A stretch of 64,000 nt of DNA from assembly GCF_001445655.1 (NCBI RefSeq), contig NZ_LNBE01000003.1:1966530-2030529 (forward strand), in the 5' to 3' direction. Shown here one piece after another: positions 51,870 to 60,506 of the stretch. How positions within the stretch are numbered: the stretch's first letter is position 1; the number at the start of each line of letters is the position of its first letter. Below the pieces are notes generated by a model. That model was given only the letters and a program-made list of their open reading frames with translations, did not search any database and had not been told where the DNA came from. This stretch comes from Streptomyces roseifaciens. GTDB lineage: Bacteria > Actinomycetota > Actinomycetes > Streptomycetales > Streptomycetaceae. Position numbers and translations under genes: made by a program.

Positions 51870-52853
51870 TCAGGGGCGCGGCCCCCCGGCGCGATGGCCG
51901 GACGGGCTGATGCCGCGTACGCGTTTGAAGGCCGTGCTGAACGCGAAGCCGTCCGCGTAACCGACTTCCTTCGCCACTGCCGTGACCGTGGCTCCTGGCG
52001 CGCGCAGCCGGTCGGCGGCCAAAGTCATCCGCCAGTCGGTGAGGTAGGTCAGGGGCGGCCTGCCGACCAGGGCCGAGAAGCGGCGGGCGAACGCGGTACG
52101 GGACATGCCCGCCTCGTCCGCGAGCGAGGCGACCGTCCACGGCCGGGCCGGTTCCTCGTGCAGCCTGCGCAGTACGTGCCCGATGTCGGGGTCGGCGAGG
52201 GCCCGGTAGCCGGGGGGCGGGGTGGCGCCCGGGTGAGCGAACCACGTGCGCAGGGCCCGTACGAGCAGCAGGTCCAGGAAGCGGTCCAGGACGACCTGCT
52301 GGCCCGGCTCGTCGTGCTCGACCTCGGCGGCGATCAGGTCGAGGAGTGCGGACAGGCCCGTGTCCGGGTGCACGATCGCGATCGGGGGCAGGGCGTCGAG
52401 CAGCGGCCGGCACAGGTCGCCCCCGACTCTGTATCCGGCGGTGACCAGGAGGTCCGTCCCGCTGTCCGCCGCGTTCCCGACGGTGCGGCCGGTCACTCGC
52501 CAGTTGCGCCCCGGATCTGCAGGGCCTGCAGGGCTTGCAGAGTCCGCCGGATCTGCCGGATCTCCGACGAGGGTGCAGCGGTCGTCGCCGTCGACGAGTA
52601 CGCGCGGCCTGCTGCCCGGCCGGTCCGCCACCGTGTAGGGCGTGCGCGCCCGTACGAGCGCGATGCCGCCCCGCGGCAGCTCGACCGGGTCGCCCGCGTC
52701 GGGCACGAGCCACGCGTCACCGCGCAGCATCGCGCTGAGCGTGAGCGGTGCGGGCTCGGTGAACCGCATCCCCCAGGGCGGGACGCTCACCGTGCTGCAG
52801 AACACCGCCCCGCGTGCCCTGACTCCGGAGAGGTAGTCGTCGAGAAGATCCAC
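51870..52853 (-). CDS. AraC-family regulator with cupin_6 sensor domain
   Basis: The protein has 327 residues from a GTG (VDLLDDYLSGVRARGAVF). The N-terminal cupin_6 domain (about 1-190) has WGMRFTEPAPLTLSAMLRGDAWLV, LPRGGIALVRARTPYTVADRP and a Pro/Ala/Asp repeat-encoded loop (GDPADPADSASPAGPADPG). The C-terminal double helix-turn-helix is complete (VASLADEAGMSRTAFARRF and VTAVAKEVGYADGFAFSTAFKRVRGISPSGHR). The divergent NmrA-like gene is the likely target; a nested inverted repeat lies between them. Confidence 0.92.
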   Translation of the reverse strand: MDLLDDYLSGVRARGAVFCSTVSVPPWGMRFTEPAPLTLSAMLRGDAWLVPDAGDPVELPRGGIALVRARTPYTVADRPGSRPRVLVDGDDRCTLVGDPADPADSASPAGPADPGRNWRVTGRTVGNAADSGTDLLVTAGYRVGGDLCRPLLDALPPIAIVHPDTGLSALLDLIAAEVEHDEPGQQVVLDRFLDLLLVRALRTWFAHPGATPPPGYRALADPDIGHVLRRLHEEPARPWTVASLADEAGMSRTAFARRFSALVGRPPLTYLTDWRMTLAADRLRAPGATVTAVAKEVGYADGFAFSTAFKRVRGISPSGHRAGGPRP

Positions 52854-52885
52854 ACCGGAACGATACGAGATGAAACCGAGTTGCT

Positions 52886-52931
52886 GGAACGATCACAAAT
52901 GGATCCGGTCGTATCGACCATGGATCGTTCC
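52886..52931. promoter_or_regulatory. nested inverted repeats between AraC and NmrA genes
   Basis: GGAACGATC (52886-52894) and GATCGTTCC (52923-52931) are perfect 9-bp arms. Inside them GGTCG-TAT-CGACC (52907-52919) forms a second palindrome, and ATGGATC occurs twice as a direct repeat. Probable operator of the AraC regulator acting on both promoters. Confidence 0.55.
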
Positions 52932-52956
52932 GTTCAGCCCGTATTGACTCATGGGC

Positions 52957-53775
52957 ATGACACAGATCCTCGTGCTCGGCGCCACCGGCAAGACCGGCAG
53001 CCGCGTCGTCCCCCGCCTCAAGGCCCTCGGCCACACCGTCCGTTCCGCTTCCCGCTCGTCGGCACTCCGCTTCGACTGGACCGACCGATCCACCTGGGAC
53101 CCGGCCCTGGCCGGCATGGAGGCCGTCTACTTCGTCCCGACCGAGACGCTCGGCATGCCCGAGCGCGCCGGGCTGGTGGGCCGCGCGAAGGCCGCCGGCG
53201 TCCGCCGGATCGTCCAGCTGTCGGTGCGCGGCCTTGACGCCGACGGCGGTGTACCGGAGACGGAGGCCGCGGTCCGGGAGTCGGGGCTCGAGTGGACGAT
53301 GCTGCGCCCCTGCTGGTTCTCGCAGGACTTCGCCGCACCGGACTTCTTCCTGCCATCGGTCCTCGCCGGCGAGCTCACGACCCCCGCCGGGGACGGACGC
53401 GAACCGTTCATCGACGTGGAGGACATCGCGGACGTGGCGGTGGCCGCCCTCACCGGCGACGGCCACGCGGAGAAGGCCTACGACCTGTCCGGCCCCCGGG
53501 CACTCACCTTCGGCGAGGCCCTCGCCGTCATCGGCGACGCCGTCGGACGCGAGCTGCGCCACCGCCACCAGACCCCGGACGCCTACGTTGCTGCCCAGGT
53601 CGCGGCCGGCCACCCCGTCGCCGACGCCGAAGCCATCGCCTCCTTCCTGGACGGCATACGCCGAGGCGAGGACGACTACGTCAGCACCGGCGTGCAGGAG
53701 GCGCTCGGCCGCGCTCCGCGCTCCTTCGAGGAGTACGTGAGGGCGGCGGCGCCGACGGGCGTGTGGAACCCCTGA
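52957..53775 (+). CDS. NmrA-like NAD(P)-binding protein
   Basis: The protein has 272 residues; ATGs at 52951 and 52957 are equally near the promoter and no ribosome binding site is seen, so the mRNA may be nearly leaderless. Rossmann motif ILVLGATGKTGSRVVPRLKALG, then SVRGLDADGG, LRPCWFSQDF and a C-terminal SFLDGIRRGEDDYVSTGVQEALGRAPRSFEEY. This is the atypical SDR group of NmrA, HSCARG and QOR2 (redox sensors or quinone reductases). Divergent from the AraC/cupin_6 regulator. Confidence 0.92.
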   Translation: MTQILVLGATGKTGSRVVPRLKALGHTVRSASRSSALRFDWTDRSTWDPALAGMEAVYFVPTETLGMPERAGLVGRAKAAGVRRIVQLSVRGLDADGGVPETEAAVRESGLEWTMLRPCWFSQDFAAPDFFLPSVLAGELTTPAGDGREPFIDVEDIADVAVAALTGDGHAEKAYDLSGPRALTFGEALAVIGDAVGRELRHRHQTPDAYVAAQVAAGHPVADAEAIASFLDGIRRGEDDYVSTGVQEALGRAPRSFEEYVRAAAPTGVWNP

Positions 53776-53792
53776 TCACAGGGACGGACCGT

Positions 53793-53826
53793 GACCGGCT
53801 CCCTCGCGTACGGTGAGGGGCCGGTC
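53793..53826 (+). terminator. stem-loop after the NmrA-like gene
   Basis: GACCGGCTCCCTC pairs with GAGGGGCCGGTC apart from one bulged T, around a 9-base loop, 17 bases after the stop. Confidence 0.6.
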
Positions 53827-53842
53827 CACCGGCACTACGGGC

Positions 53843-53887
53843 ATCACCGAGATCACCGAGATCGCCGGGATCGCCGGGATCACCGGC
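53843..53887. repeat. five tandem 9-bp units
   Basis: ATCACCGAG twice, ATCGCCGGG twice, then ATCACCGGC. It lies in the 390-base gap 53776-54164, which has no gene I would support; the promoter of the aminotransferase gene is probably near the AT-richer TTTGTATTC at 54098-54106. Confidence 0.75.
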
Positions 53888-54164
53888 ACCAGCGCTGTCG
53901 CCGGCCGCGGCGTACGCAGGGGAACGGCAGGCCCGCGGCTCGCCGCGCCCACGGGGATGACCCCGGCTCTCCGGCTCCGGCCCCCGTCCGGCGGCCCCCC
54001 GCGCCGTCGCCTGACGTCCTCTGCAGCGCCCGTACGGCACCGCCCGGCGACGGTCGGCGCTCGCCCGGTGCCCACTCCCGCCCCGCCCCGCGCCGGTTTG
54101 TATTCTCGGGCAGGCGATCTCATCGACAGGCAGTCGACGACCGGCACCCGCGAGAGGAAACACC

Positions 54165-55433
54165 ATGACCACCGAGCTGAGCCCCGACGCCCTGACCGGG
54201 CTCCTCGACCAGGCCCGCCGGGACTACCAGGACCTCGCGGGACGGGGCCTGTCGCTCGACCTCACCCGGGGCAAGCCGGCCCCCGAGCAGCTCGACCTCT
54301 CCGAGGACCTGCTGAGCCTGCCCGGTGGGCGCCACACCTCCGCAGACGGCACGGACGTGCGCAACTACGGCGGGCTGCAGGGGCTGCCCGAGCTCCGGGA
54401 GATCTTCGCCGGGGCGCTCCAGGTGCCGGCCGCCCAGCTCCTCGCGGCCGGGAACTCCAGCCTCGAGCTGATGCACGACTGCCTGGTGCACGCCCTGCTG
54501 AGCGTGCTGCCGGGCGCCGAGTCGCGCTGGGTGGAGCAGGAGCGCATCGCGTTCCTGTGCCCGGTCCCCGGCTACGACCGGCACTTCGCGCTCTGCGAGC
54601 GGTTCGGGATCGACATGATCCCGGTGCCGATGACCGCCGGGGGCCCGGACATGGACGTCGTCGAGCGGCTCGTCGCCGAGGACCCTGCGGTCAAGGGCAT
54701 CTGGTGCGTACCGAAGTACAGCAACCCCGACGGCGTCTGCTACAGCGACGCGACCGTGGCACGGCTCGCCTCGATGACCACCGCCGCGCCCGACTTCCGG
54801 ATCTTCTGGGACAACGCCTACGCCGTCCACCACCTCACCGACGAGCCCGTCGGGATCGCCGACCTGCTCGCCGCCTGCGCCGAGGCCGGGAACCCGGACC
54901 GGGCGTTCGTGTTCGGCTCCACCTCGAAGATCACCGCGGCGGGCGCGGGCGTCGCCTTCTTCGGCTCTTCGCCCGCGAACGTGCAGTGGCTGCTCGGCAA
55001 CAACGCCAAGCGGTCGATCGGCCCCGACAAGGTCAACCAGCTGCGTCACGTGATGTTCCTGCAGGACGCCGAGGGACTGCAGGCCCACATGGAGCGCCAG
55101 CGCGCCCTGCTGCAGCCCAAGTTCGAGGCGGTCGCGCGGATCCTGGACGCCGAGCTCGGCGGCACCGGCCTCGCGACCTGGACCTCCCCCAAGGGCGGCT
55201 ACTTCGTGACCCTCGAAGTGGAGGACGGCTGCGCCAAGGAGGTCGTGCGCCGTGCCGCCGAGGCGGGCATCGTGCTCACCCCGGCAGGCGCCACGCACCC
55301 CCACGGCGACGACCCGCGCGACGCGGTCATCCGTATCGCGCCCAGCTACCCCGGCCTCGCCGAACTGGAGCAGGCGATCGCAGGCCTCGCCGTCTGCGTC
55401 CGGCTCGTCGGCTACGAGCAGCGGGTCCGCTAG
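54165..55433 (+). CDS. PLP-dependent class I/II aminotransferase (aspartate-aminotransferase-like)
   Basis: The protein has 422 residues. The start MTTELSPDAL has GAGAGGAAA a few bases upstream. The PLP fold is complete: LDLTRGKPAPEQLDLS near the N-terminus, NYGGLQGLPELREIFA, GNSSLELMHD, PKYSNPDGV (Asn), FWDNAYAVH (Asp for the pyridine N), the Schiff-base Lys in FGSTSKITAAGAGVAFF and the substrate Arg in IRIAPSYP. The sequence belongs to the branch annotated as MocR-type aspartate aminotransferase without a DNA-binding domain. A strong terminator follows. Confidence 0.93.
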   Translation: MTTELSPDALTGLLDQARRDYQDLAGRGLSLDLTRGKPAPEQLDLSEDLLSLPGGRHTSADGTDVRNYGGLQGLPELREIFAGALQVPAAQLLAAGNSSLELMHDCLVHALLSVLPGAESRWVEQERIAFLCPVPGYDRHFALCERFGIDMIPVPMTAGGPDMDVVERLVAEDPAVKGIWCVPKYSNPDGVCYSDATVARLASMTTAAPDFRIFWDNAYAVHHLTDEPVGIADLLAACAEAGNPDRAFVFGSTSKITAAGAGVAFFGSSPANVQWLLGNNAKRSIGPDKVNQLRHVMFLQDAEGLQAHMERQRALLQPKFEAVARILDAELGGTGLATWTSPKGGYFVTLEVEDGCAKEVVRRAAEAGIVLTPAGATHPHGDDPRDAVIRIAPSYPGLAELEQAIAGLAVCVRLVGYEQRVR

Positions 55434-55450
55434 CCGGCGGAGTCCGGAGG

Positions 55451-55520
55451 CGGTCCGGCCCGAACCGGTCCGGCGTGAACCGGTCCGGCGTGACCGGTCC
55501 GGCCCGAACCGGCCTGATCC
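55451..55520. repeat. 15-bp tandem repeat with decayed copies
   Basis: AACCGGTCCGGCGTG occurs twice in tandem, then ACCGGTCCGGCCCG and AACCGG, just after the aminotransferase gene. Confidence 0.7.
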
Positions 55521-55526
55521 GGGCAA

Positions 55527-55564
55527 GGGCCGCCGCCACGGGAACGCACCCGTGGCGGCGGCCC
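55527..55564 (+). terminator. strong stem-loop after the aminotransferase gene
   Basis: A perfect 16-bp stem (GGGCCGCCGCCACGGG and its complement) with a 6-base loop. The remaining gap to 55734 shows no gene. Confidence 0.8.
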
Positions 55565-55734
55565 GGTCCGGCTCATGGTCAAGGCGGTGGAAGTTGCCGC
55601 TGCGGCCGTTGCAAGGACCGTCTGCAGGCTTGCTCGGGTACGTCACCATGCCCGGCCTCGGTGGCGCGGCCAGGCGTGCGTACGCGTTGCAGCGCTCTTG
55701 CGCCGGACCGTCCGCGTGTAGTCGGCTGAGGCCC

Positions 55735-57393
55735 ATGAGGCAGAGAAGCGTTGCCACGCTGATTGCCGTCGTGGCTATGGGGTCCCTTTTCGCAGGCTTA
55801 CCAGGCTTACCGGGCGCACCGATTCCAGGCGCGCGAGCCGCCGAATCCGGCGCCGACGGTTCGACGTCGCCGACCGGGGCGCACCCGCCGGGGCCGGGCG
55901 TCGATCTCGACAGGGTGACAATCCCGGAGTTGCAGGCCCGTATGGCGGACGGATCGCTGACGTCGGCGGCCCTGACCGCCGCCTACCTGCGGCGGATCCA
56001 GACCGTCGATCCCAAGATCAACGCGGTGCTGCGCACCGACCCGACAGCCCTCCGCCAGGCGGCGGCCAGTGACGTCAGGCATCGGAACGGGCGCGTCCGG
56101 GGTCCGCTCGACGGCATTCCCGTCCTGCTCAAGGACAACGTGAACACCCGCGACATGCCCACGACGGCCGGGTCGCTGGCGCTGGCCGGGAGCCCGCCCC
56201 GCACCGACGCGGCTCTGGTGACGCGGCTGCGCGATGCGGGGGCGGTGATCCTCGGGAAGACCAACCTGTCCGAGTGGGCGAACTTCCGTGCCGCGAAGCC
56301 GACATCGGGGTGGTCGGCGGTGGGCGGGCAGACCGGCAATCCCTACGTGCTGGACAGGAACCCGTGCGGGTCGTCCTCCGGTTCGGCGGCCGCGCTCGCC
56401 GCGTCGTTGGCGCAGGTGGCGATCGGCACCGAGACGGACGGCTCCATCGTGTGCCCGGCCGGGATGAACGGGATCGTCGGCCACAAGCCCAGCCTCGGGC
56501 TGGTCAGCCAGGCCGGCGTGGTGCCGATCTCCGCCGAGCAGGACACCGCGGGGCCCATGGCGCGCCACGTCATCGATGCGGCGCTCACCCTGTCGGTGCT
56601 CCGTGGCGACGGCACCTCGCGCCCCGGCACCCGCGGCGCGCCCGACGCTCTCGGCAGCCTTACCGCCCCGGAAGAGTTGACGCGTCCGGGCCCCGGCGGC
56701 CTGCGCGGCAAACGGATCGGCCTGTGGCGGCTGCCCTCGCTCGGGCCGGAGGTGGACGCCTTGATGACCCGTACGGCGGACGAACTCCGCAGCGCGGGAG
56801 CCGAGGTCGTCCAGGTGACGCCCCCATATCAGGAGCGACTGGCCCAGCTCGAGTTCCCGGCCCTGCTGAGCGAGTTCCACCGGGACATCGACGCCTACCT
56901 CGCCACCCGCGACGGGCCCCGCAACCTCGCCGAGCTGATCGAGTTCAACCGCAGCCACCCCGCGGAGCGGACCTGCTTCGCCGGTCAGGAGCTCTTCGAG
57001 CGGGCCCTCGCCGCGCCTCCCACCACCGACCCGGGGTACCGGGCCGTGCGCGCCGAGCTGAAGGACCTTTCCCGGCGTTCCCTGGACGAGACCATGGCCG
57101 CCCACCGACTGGACGCCATCGCCGCGCCGACGAACCCGCCCGCCTGGACGACCGACTGCGGGCGCGGCGACAACGACGTGATCCCCTCATCCACCCCCGC
57201 AGCCGTCGCCGGGTACCCGTCGCTGTCGGTGCCCGCAGGGTTCGTGGGCAAGCTCCCCGTAGGCCTGCTCCTGATGGCCGGTGACCACCAGGACGCCGAG
57301 CTGCTGTCGCTGGGAGCCGCGGTGGAACACCGCCTGAAGGCCTGGCGAGCGCCGCGATACCTGCCGACCGTGGGGCCCGGCGCCTCCCGGTGA
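55735..57393 (+). CDS. secreted amidase-signature hydrolase
   Basis: The protein has 552 residues. The signal peptide is MRQRSVATLIAVVAMGSLFAGL..., ending near ARA/A. The amidase-signature core carries the Lys in GIPVLLKDNVNT, the cis-Ser/Ser pair in NPCGSSSGSAAALAASL and AIGTETDGSIVCPAGMNGIVGHKPS. These Ser-cisSer-Lys enzymes cleave amides or peptides; secreted forms in Streptomyces often act on peptide amides. GAGG four bases before the ATG serves as ribosome binding site. A long hairpin follows. Confidence 0.93.
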   Translation: MRQRSVATLIAVVAMGSLFAGLPGLPGAPIPGARAAESGADGSTSPTGAHPPGPGVDLDRVTIPELQARMADGSLTSAALTAAYLRRIQTVDPKINAVLRTDPTALRQAAASDVRHRNGRVRGPLDGIPVLLKDNVNTRDMPTTAGSLALAGSPPRTDAALVTRLRDAGAVILGKTNLSEWANFRAAKPTSGWSAVGGQTGNPYVLDRNPCGSSSGSAAALAASLAQVAIGTETDGSIVCPAGMNGIVGHKPSLGLVSQAGVVPISAEQDTAGPMARHVIDAALTLSVLRGDGTSRPGTRGAPDALGSLTAPEELTRPGPGGLRGKRIGLWRLPSLGPEVDALMTRTADELRSAGAEVVQVTPPYQERLAQLEFPALLSEFHRDIDAYLATRDGPRNLAELIEFNRSHPAERTCFAGQELFERALAAPPTTDPGYRAVRAELKDLSRRSLDETMAAHRLDAIAAPTNPPAWTTDCGRGDNDVIPSSTPAAVAGYPSLSVPAGFVGKLPVGLLLMAGDHQDAELLSLGAAVEHRLKAWRAPRYLPTVGPGASR

Positions 57394-57436
57394 ACTGCCC
57401 GGCGGCCTGGAGGGCCGGGCGCGACGGGAGCTGATC

Positions 57437-57487
57437 GAGCGCCGCCGCCCCGCCCGCAGGACTCCTGCGAGCGGGGCGGCGGCGCTC
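57437..57487 (+). terminator. long stem-loop after the amidase gene
   Basis: Perfect 17-bp arms (57437-57453 with 57471-57487), and the loop itself holds a CGCAGGA/TCCTGCG helix. It is the main feature of the 311-base gap 57394-57704. A second small hairpin (GTGGAGGG with CCCTCCAC, 57622-57643) lies in the leader of the next gene. Confidence 0.8.
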
Positions 57488-57704
57488 ACGGAGGCGACCG
57501 GTTCCGTCACCTGGCACCCGGGCGCTCAAGGCGCGGGGCGAGGCCCTTACGATCTCCGGTGGGTCGTGGAGGCCGGGCGCGCTTGTGAGAGCGACGCAGG
57601 TCATAGCCACGGACGGAACCGGTGGAGGGCTTTGCCCCTCCACATGGGCGGAAACACATGGTCATGTCCTTCGGGGCAGCAGCAGGAATGTCCGGAGTGA
57701 CGTG

Positions 57705-58826
57705 ATGACGCAAGCGAGCAGCGGGATCTATCAGGCAGAGGGGTACGTCCGCGCGCGCCGCGCCAAGCGATGGACCATCGTGCTGGTGTCCCTGGCCGTC
57801 GTCGGGCTGATAGCCACCGGCGTGCTCAAATACCTCAAGATCGGTCCGTTCTCCGACAAGGGGGCGCCGGTCAGCTTCGGCCAGGAGCAGGCCGCGGGCG
57901 GCGCCAGTGGCAGCGGCGGCGGTCAGGCCGGTGGCGCGAACGGCGCGCAGAAGCCGGACTCCAAGATCCTGATGCCGACCGGGCCCGCCGCCGACTTCAA
58001 GAATTCCGAGACCCTCGGTGACGGCACGCACATCGCCGTCACCACGCTGGAGGGCAAGAAGTCCGGTTTCACGGGCAAGGTGTGGGTCTGGGCTCCCAAG
58101 GAGTACAAGGACCCGAAGTTCAAGGACCATGGTTTCCCGGTCCTGATCGCCCTGCCCGGCGGCCCCGGTTTCCCGAACAACTACTGGATGGGCACCAACC
58201 TCAAGCTCCAGTCGTCGATCACCAAGTGGCACGCCGAGGGCAAGAGCAAGCCGTTCCTCCTGGCCATGCCGGTCCTCAACCCCAAGAACAACGGTACGTA
58301 CTGGGATGGAAGCGACATTCCGGGTCAGCCGAAGATGGGCACCTGGCTGACCGAGGACGTACCGGACTTGATGAAGGCCAACTTCCGCACGATCAAGTCG
58401 CGCGACGGCTGGGCGTTCATGGGCTCCTCCTCCGGCGGCTTCGCCGGAATGAAGGCCGTGCTGAAGCACCCGGACAAGTTCAAGGCCGCGATCGCCTCCG
58501 GCCCGGACTTCTTCCCGGACTCCCCGCTGTGGAAGGGTCACGACAAGGAGCGGGACGAGAACGACCCCAAGCTGCTCGCGAAGGACCTGATCGCCCGAAA
58601 GGGCCCCGACGTCTACATCGCCTTCCAGTACGGCACGCGCGAGGACCCTATCACCATCAACGGGGTCAAGAACTTCGTGGCGCAGTACGGGAACGGCCCC
58701 GTGCACACCTCGGTCAAGGAGATCCCGGGCGGCAAGCACGACGCCGCCACGTACGTCCCGAGCATGGGCCAGGGCCCGATCCAGTTCATCAGCGAACAGC
58801 TGTCGGACCCCATTCCGGCATTCTGA
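57705..58826 (+). CDS. membrane-anchored esterase of alpha/beta-hydrolase fold
   Basis: The protein has 373 residues from MTQASSGIYQ (GGAGTGA seven bases upstream). One N-terminal helix (WTIVLVSLAVVGLIATGVL, about 23-41), a Gly/Ser/Ala/Gln-rich linker to about residue 85, then an extracytoplasmic domain of the esterase D/antigen-85-like type: FPVLIALPGGPGFPNNYWMG, the nucleophile elbow FMGSSSGGFAGMKA, and a catalytic His in GGKHDAATY. Substrate unknown; related domains act on trehalose mycolates or other esters at the cell surface. Confidence 0.88.
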   Translation: MTQASSGIYQAEGYVRARRAKRWTIVLVSLAVVGLIATGVLKYLKIGPFSDKGAPVSFGQEQAAGGASGSGGGQAGGANGAQKPDSKILMPTGPAADFKNSETLGDGTHIAVTTLEGKKSGFTGKVWVWAPKEYKDPKFKDHGFPVLIALPGGPGFPNNYWMGTNLKLQSSITKWHAEGKSKPFLLAMPVLNPKNNGTYWDGSDIPGQPKMGTWLTEDVPDLMKANFRTIKSRDGWAFMGSSSGGFAGMKAVLKHPDKFKAAIASGPDFFPDSPLWKGHDKERDENDPKLLAKDLIARKGPDVYIAFQYGTREDPITINGVKNFVAQYGNGPVHTSVKEIPGGKHDAATYVPSMGQGPIQFISEQLSDPIPAF

Positions 58827-58856
58827 GCGGACGCTTCCTCCCTCCATCCATCCATC

Positions 58857-58902
58857 GCCTCGGCCCCGGCCGGTTGCTTGAGCAACCCGCCGGGGCCGAG
58901 GC
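58857..58902. terminator. bidirectional stem-loop between convergent genes
   Basis: A 21-bp stem with one mismatch (GCCTCGGCCCCGGCCGGTTGC) closed by TTGA, between the esterase and the convergent LysE gene. Confidence 0.85.
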
Positions 58903-58931
58903 GGTTCGGTAAGGGCGGAGCGGCGTGTCGC

Positions 58932-59600
58932 TCAGTCGCCGAGGGCGAGGTGGACGCCGAAGCCGGCGATGACCGTGCCGCTGATCCGGTCCAGGATCCG
59001 CCGCGCCGAGGGCCGCCGCAGGCTGGTGCGGAGCGCCCGGGCGAATGCGATCAGTACGCCCGACCAGAGGGTCGCGAGCAGGATGTGCACGCCGGCCAGC
59101 ATCGTGCCGGCCACTACGTGCGAGGCGCCGGCCGGGATGAACTGCGGCAGGACGGCCACGTAGAAGGCGCCCATCTTGGGGTTGAGCAGGTTGGTCATGG
59201 TGCCCCGGCGCCAGCCGCCCCGGAAGCTGTCCCCCGCGTCCTGCTTGCCTGGTGTGTGCGCGGCGTCGGGGGAGTCGGGGCCGGTGCCGGGTTCGGTGCC
59301 GGCCTGCCGGCGCAGGGCCGGTATGAGGATCCGGCCTCCCATCCACACCAGATACGCGGCTCCTGCCCAGCGGAGGATCGTGTAGGCGAGGTGGGACGCG
59401 GTCAGGACGGCGGTGATGCCGAGCGAGCTGAGCACTCCCCAGAGGAGGGTTCCCGTCTGGATGCCGAGGACCACACCCCAGACGCGTCTGTGGTGCCCCA
59501 CGGCGGCGGTGCGCAGGATGAGGGCGGTGTCGAGGCCGGGCGTGAGCGTGAGGAGTCCGACGATCAGCGCGAAGGACCCCAGTGCGGAGACAGTGATCAT
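58932..59600 (-). CDS. LysE-family translocator
   Basis: The protein has 222 residues with six predicted membrane helices. The family motif after helix 1 is present (LLTLTPGLDTALILRTAAVGHHRRVWGVVLGIQTG), as is TNLLNPKMGAFYVAVLPQFIP after the cytoplasmic loop. The loop (about residues 95-130) is Gly/Pro/Asp-rich. These proteins export amino acids or related metabolites. Divergent from the MOSC gene across a 26-bp palindrome. Confidence 0.93.
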   Translation of the reverse strand: MITVSALGSFALIVGLLTLTPGLDTALILRTAAVGHHRRVWGVVLGIQTGTLLWGVLSSLGITAVLTASHLAYTILRWAGAAYLVWMGGRILIPALRRQAGTEPGTGPDSPDAAHTPGKQDAGDSFRGGWRRGTMTNLLNPKMGAFYVAVLPQFIPAGASHVVAGTMLAGVHILLATLWSGVLIAFARALRTSLRRPSARRILDRISGTVIAGFGVHLALGD

Positions 59601-59637
59601 GAAGGTTCACTGTACTGCCGGAGTCGCCAACTCCCCA

Positions 59638-59663
59638 TTTTCTGCCCGAAGTCGGGCAGAAAA
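59638..59663. promoter_or_regulatory. 26-bp palindrome between LysE and MOSC genes
   Basis: TTTTCTGCCCG and CGGGCAGAAAA are perfect 11-bp arms around AAGT, 38 bases before the LysE start and 20 before the MOSC start. Its length and AT ends suit an operator covering both promoters. Confidence 0.65.
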
Positions 59664-59682
59664 CTCTTGTATCGTCTGCTGA

Positions 59683-60396
59683 ATGACGGGTGTGGTGGGG
59701 ATCATCGAGAGTATTTGGCGCTATCCGATCAAATCGACGGGCGGCGAGCGGCTGCAGCGAGCGGACGTCGACATGCGGGGCCTGGCGGGCGACCGCCTGT
59801 TCGCGGTACGCGACGAGGAGGGCCGGTTCGGCTCGGGAAAGAACACCCGGCGCTTTCGCCGTATGCCTGGCCTGCTCCAGCTGCGCTCCCGCTACCCGTA
59901 CGGGCCGGCAGAACGGCCCGAGCTGCTGGATCCGCAGGGTGCGCCCGTTCCGGAGCCGACCGCTTACCTCCGCCGGTACCTCGGCCGGAGCGACGTCGAA
60001 CTGGCCCGCGAAGACACGGTCTCCCACTTCGACCAGCTCCCCCTCAGCATCCTGACCACCGCCACCCTCGACTGGGTACGCTCGGCCGTTCCCGGCGTCC
60101 CGGCCGACGAGCGGCGCTTCCGCCCGAACCTCCTGGTGCGTACGCCTCCGGGCGCCCGGCCCTTCGTGGAGGACGAGTGGTTCGGGTGCAAGGCATGGAT
60201 CGGCGACGGCCTGTGCGTGGAGTTCGTGCGCTCCAGCGAACGGTGCGTGATGACCAACGAGGCCCAGCAGGACCTCCCGCACTCCCCGCTGATCCTGCGG
60301 GCGATCGCGAAGGCGCACGACGCGCGGCTGGACGCCCTGGCCACGGTCGTGGCGCCCGGCCGGGTGGATTCCGGGGACCTCGTCACTCTCATCTGA
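59683..60396 (+). CDS. MOSC domain protein
   Basis: The protein has 237 residues. The MOSC N-terminal beta-barrel comes first (GIIESIWRYPIKSTGGERLQRADV, RGLAGDRLFAVRDEEG), then the MOSC core with RFRPNLLV, WFGCKAWIGDGLCVEFV and the conserved Cys in SSERCVMTNEAQ. MOSC proteins carry or move sulfur to or from molybdenum cofactor (as in mARC and YcbX/YiiM, which reduce N-hydroxylated bases). The ATG is close to the promoter and no ribosome binding site is seen. Confidence 0.92.
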   Translation: MTGVVGIIESIWRYPIKSTGGERLQRADVDMRGLAGDRLFAVRDEEGRFGSGKNTRRFRRMPGLLQLRSRYPYGPAERPELLDPQGAPVPEPTAYLRRYLGRSDVELAREDTVSHFDQLPLSILTTATLDWVRSAVPGVPADERRFRPNLLVRTPPGARPFVEDEWFGCKAWIGDGLCVEFVRSSERCVMTNEAQQDLPHSPLILRAIAKAHDARLDALATVVAPGRVDSGDLVTLI

Positions 60397-60438
60397 CGAG
60401 GGTCACGGCGTCTCCCGTCGTGGAATGCCCGGCTCGGA

Positions 60439-60468
60439 TTGACCTTGCCCCCGAGGGCAAGGTTTAGC
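60439..60468 (+). promoter_or_regulatory. MerR-type promoter-operator
   Basis: TTGACC (-35) and TTTAGC or TAGCGT (-10) are 18-20 bases apart. The spacer holds ACCTTGCCC-CCGA-GGGCAAGGT, perfect 9-bp arms. A dyad inside an over-long spacer is the hallmark of MerR-activated promoters, so the downstream fusion protein is probably autoregulated. Confidence 0.75.
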
Positions 60469-60506
60469 GTTCTGCGAGGTCGAGGCGGAAGTGGAGGGCA
60501 TGCGGT

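Noticed and set aside
53813..54164. Open frame through the gap before the aminotransferase gene
   Set aside because: Its sequence is driven by the 9-bp tandem repeat and Arg/Pro-rich codons, with no ribosome binding site or motif.
57622..57643. Hairpin GTGGAGGG/CCCTCCAC as a riboswitch in the esterase leader
   Set aside because: It is a single short stem with no conserved core of any riboswitch class I know, so it is mentioned only as a small hairpin.
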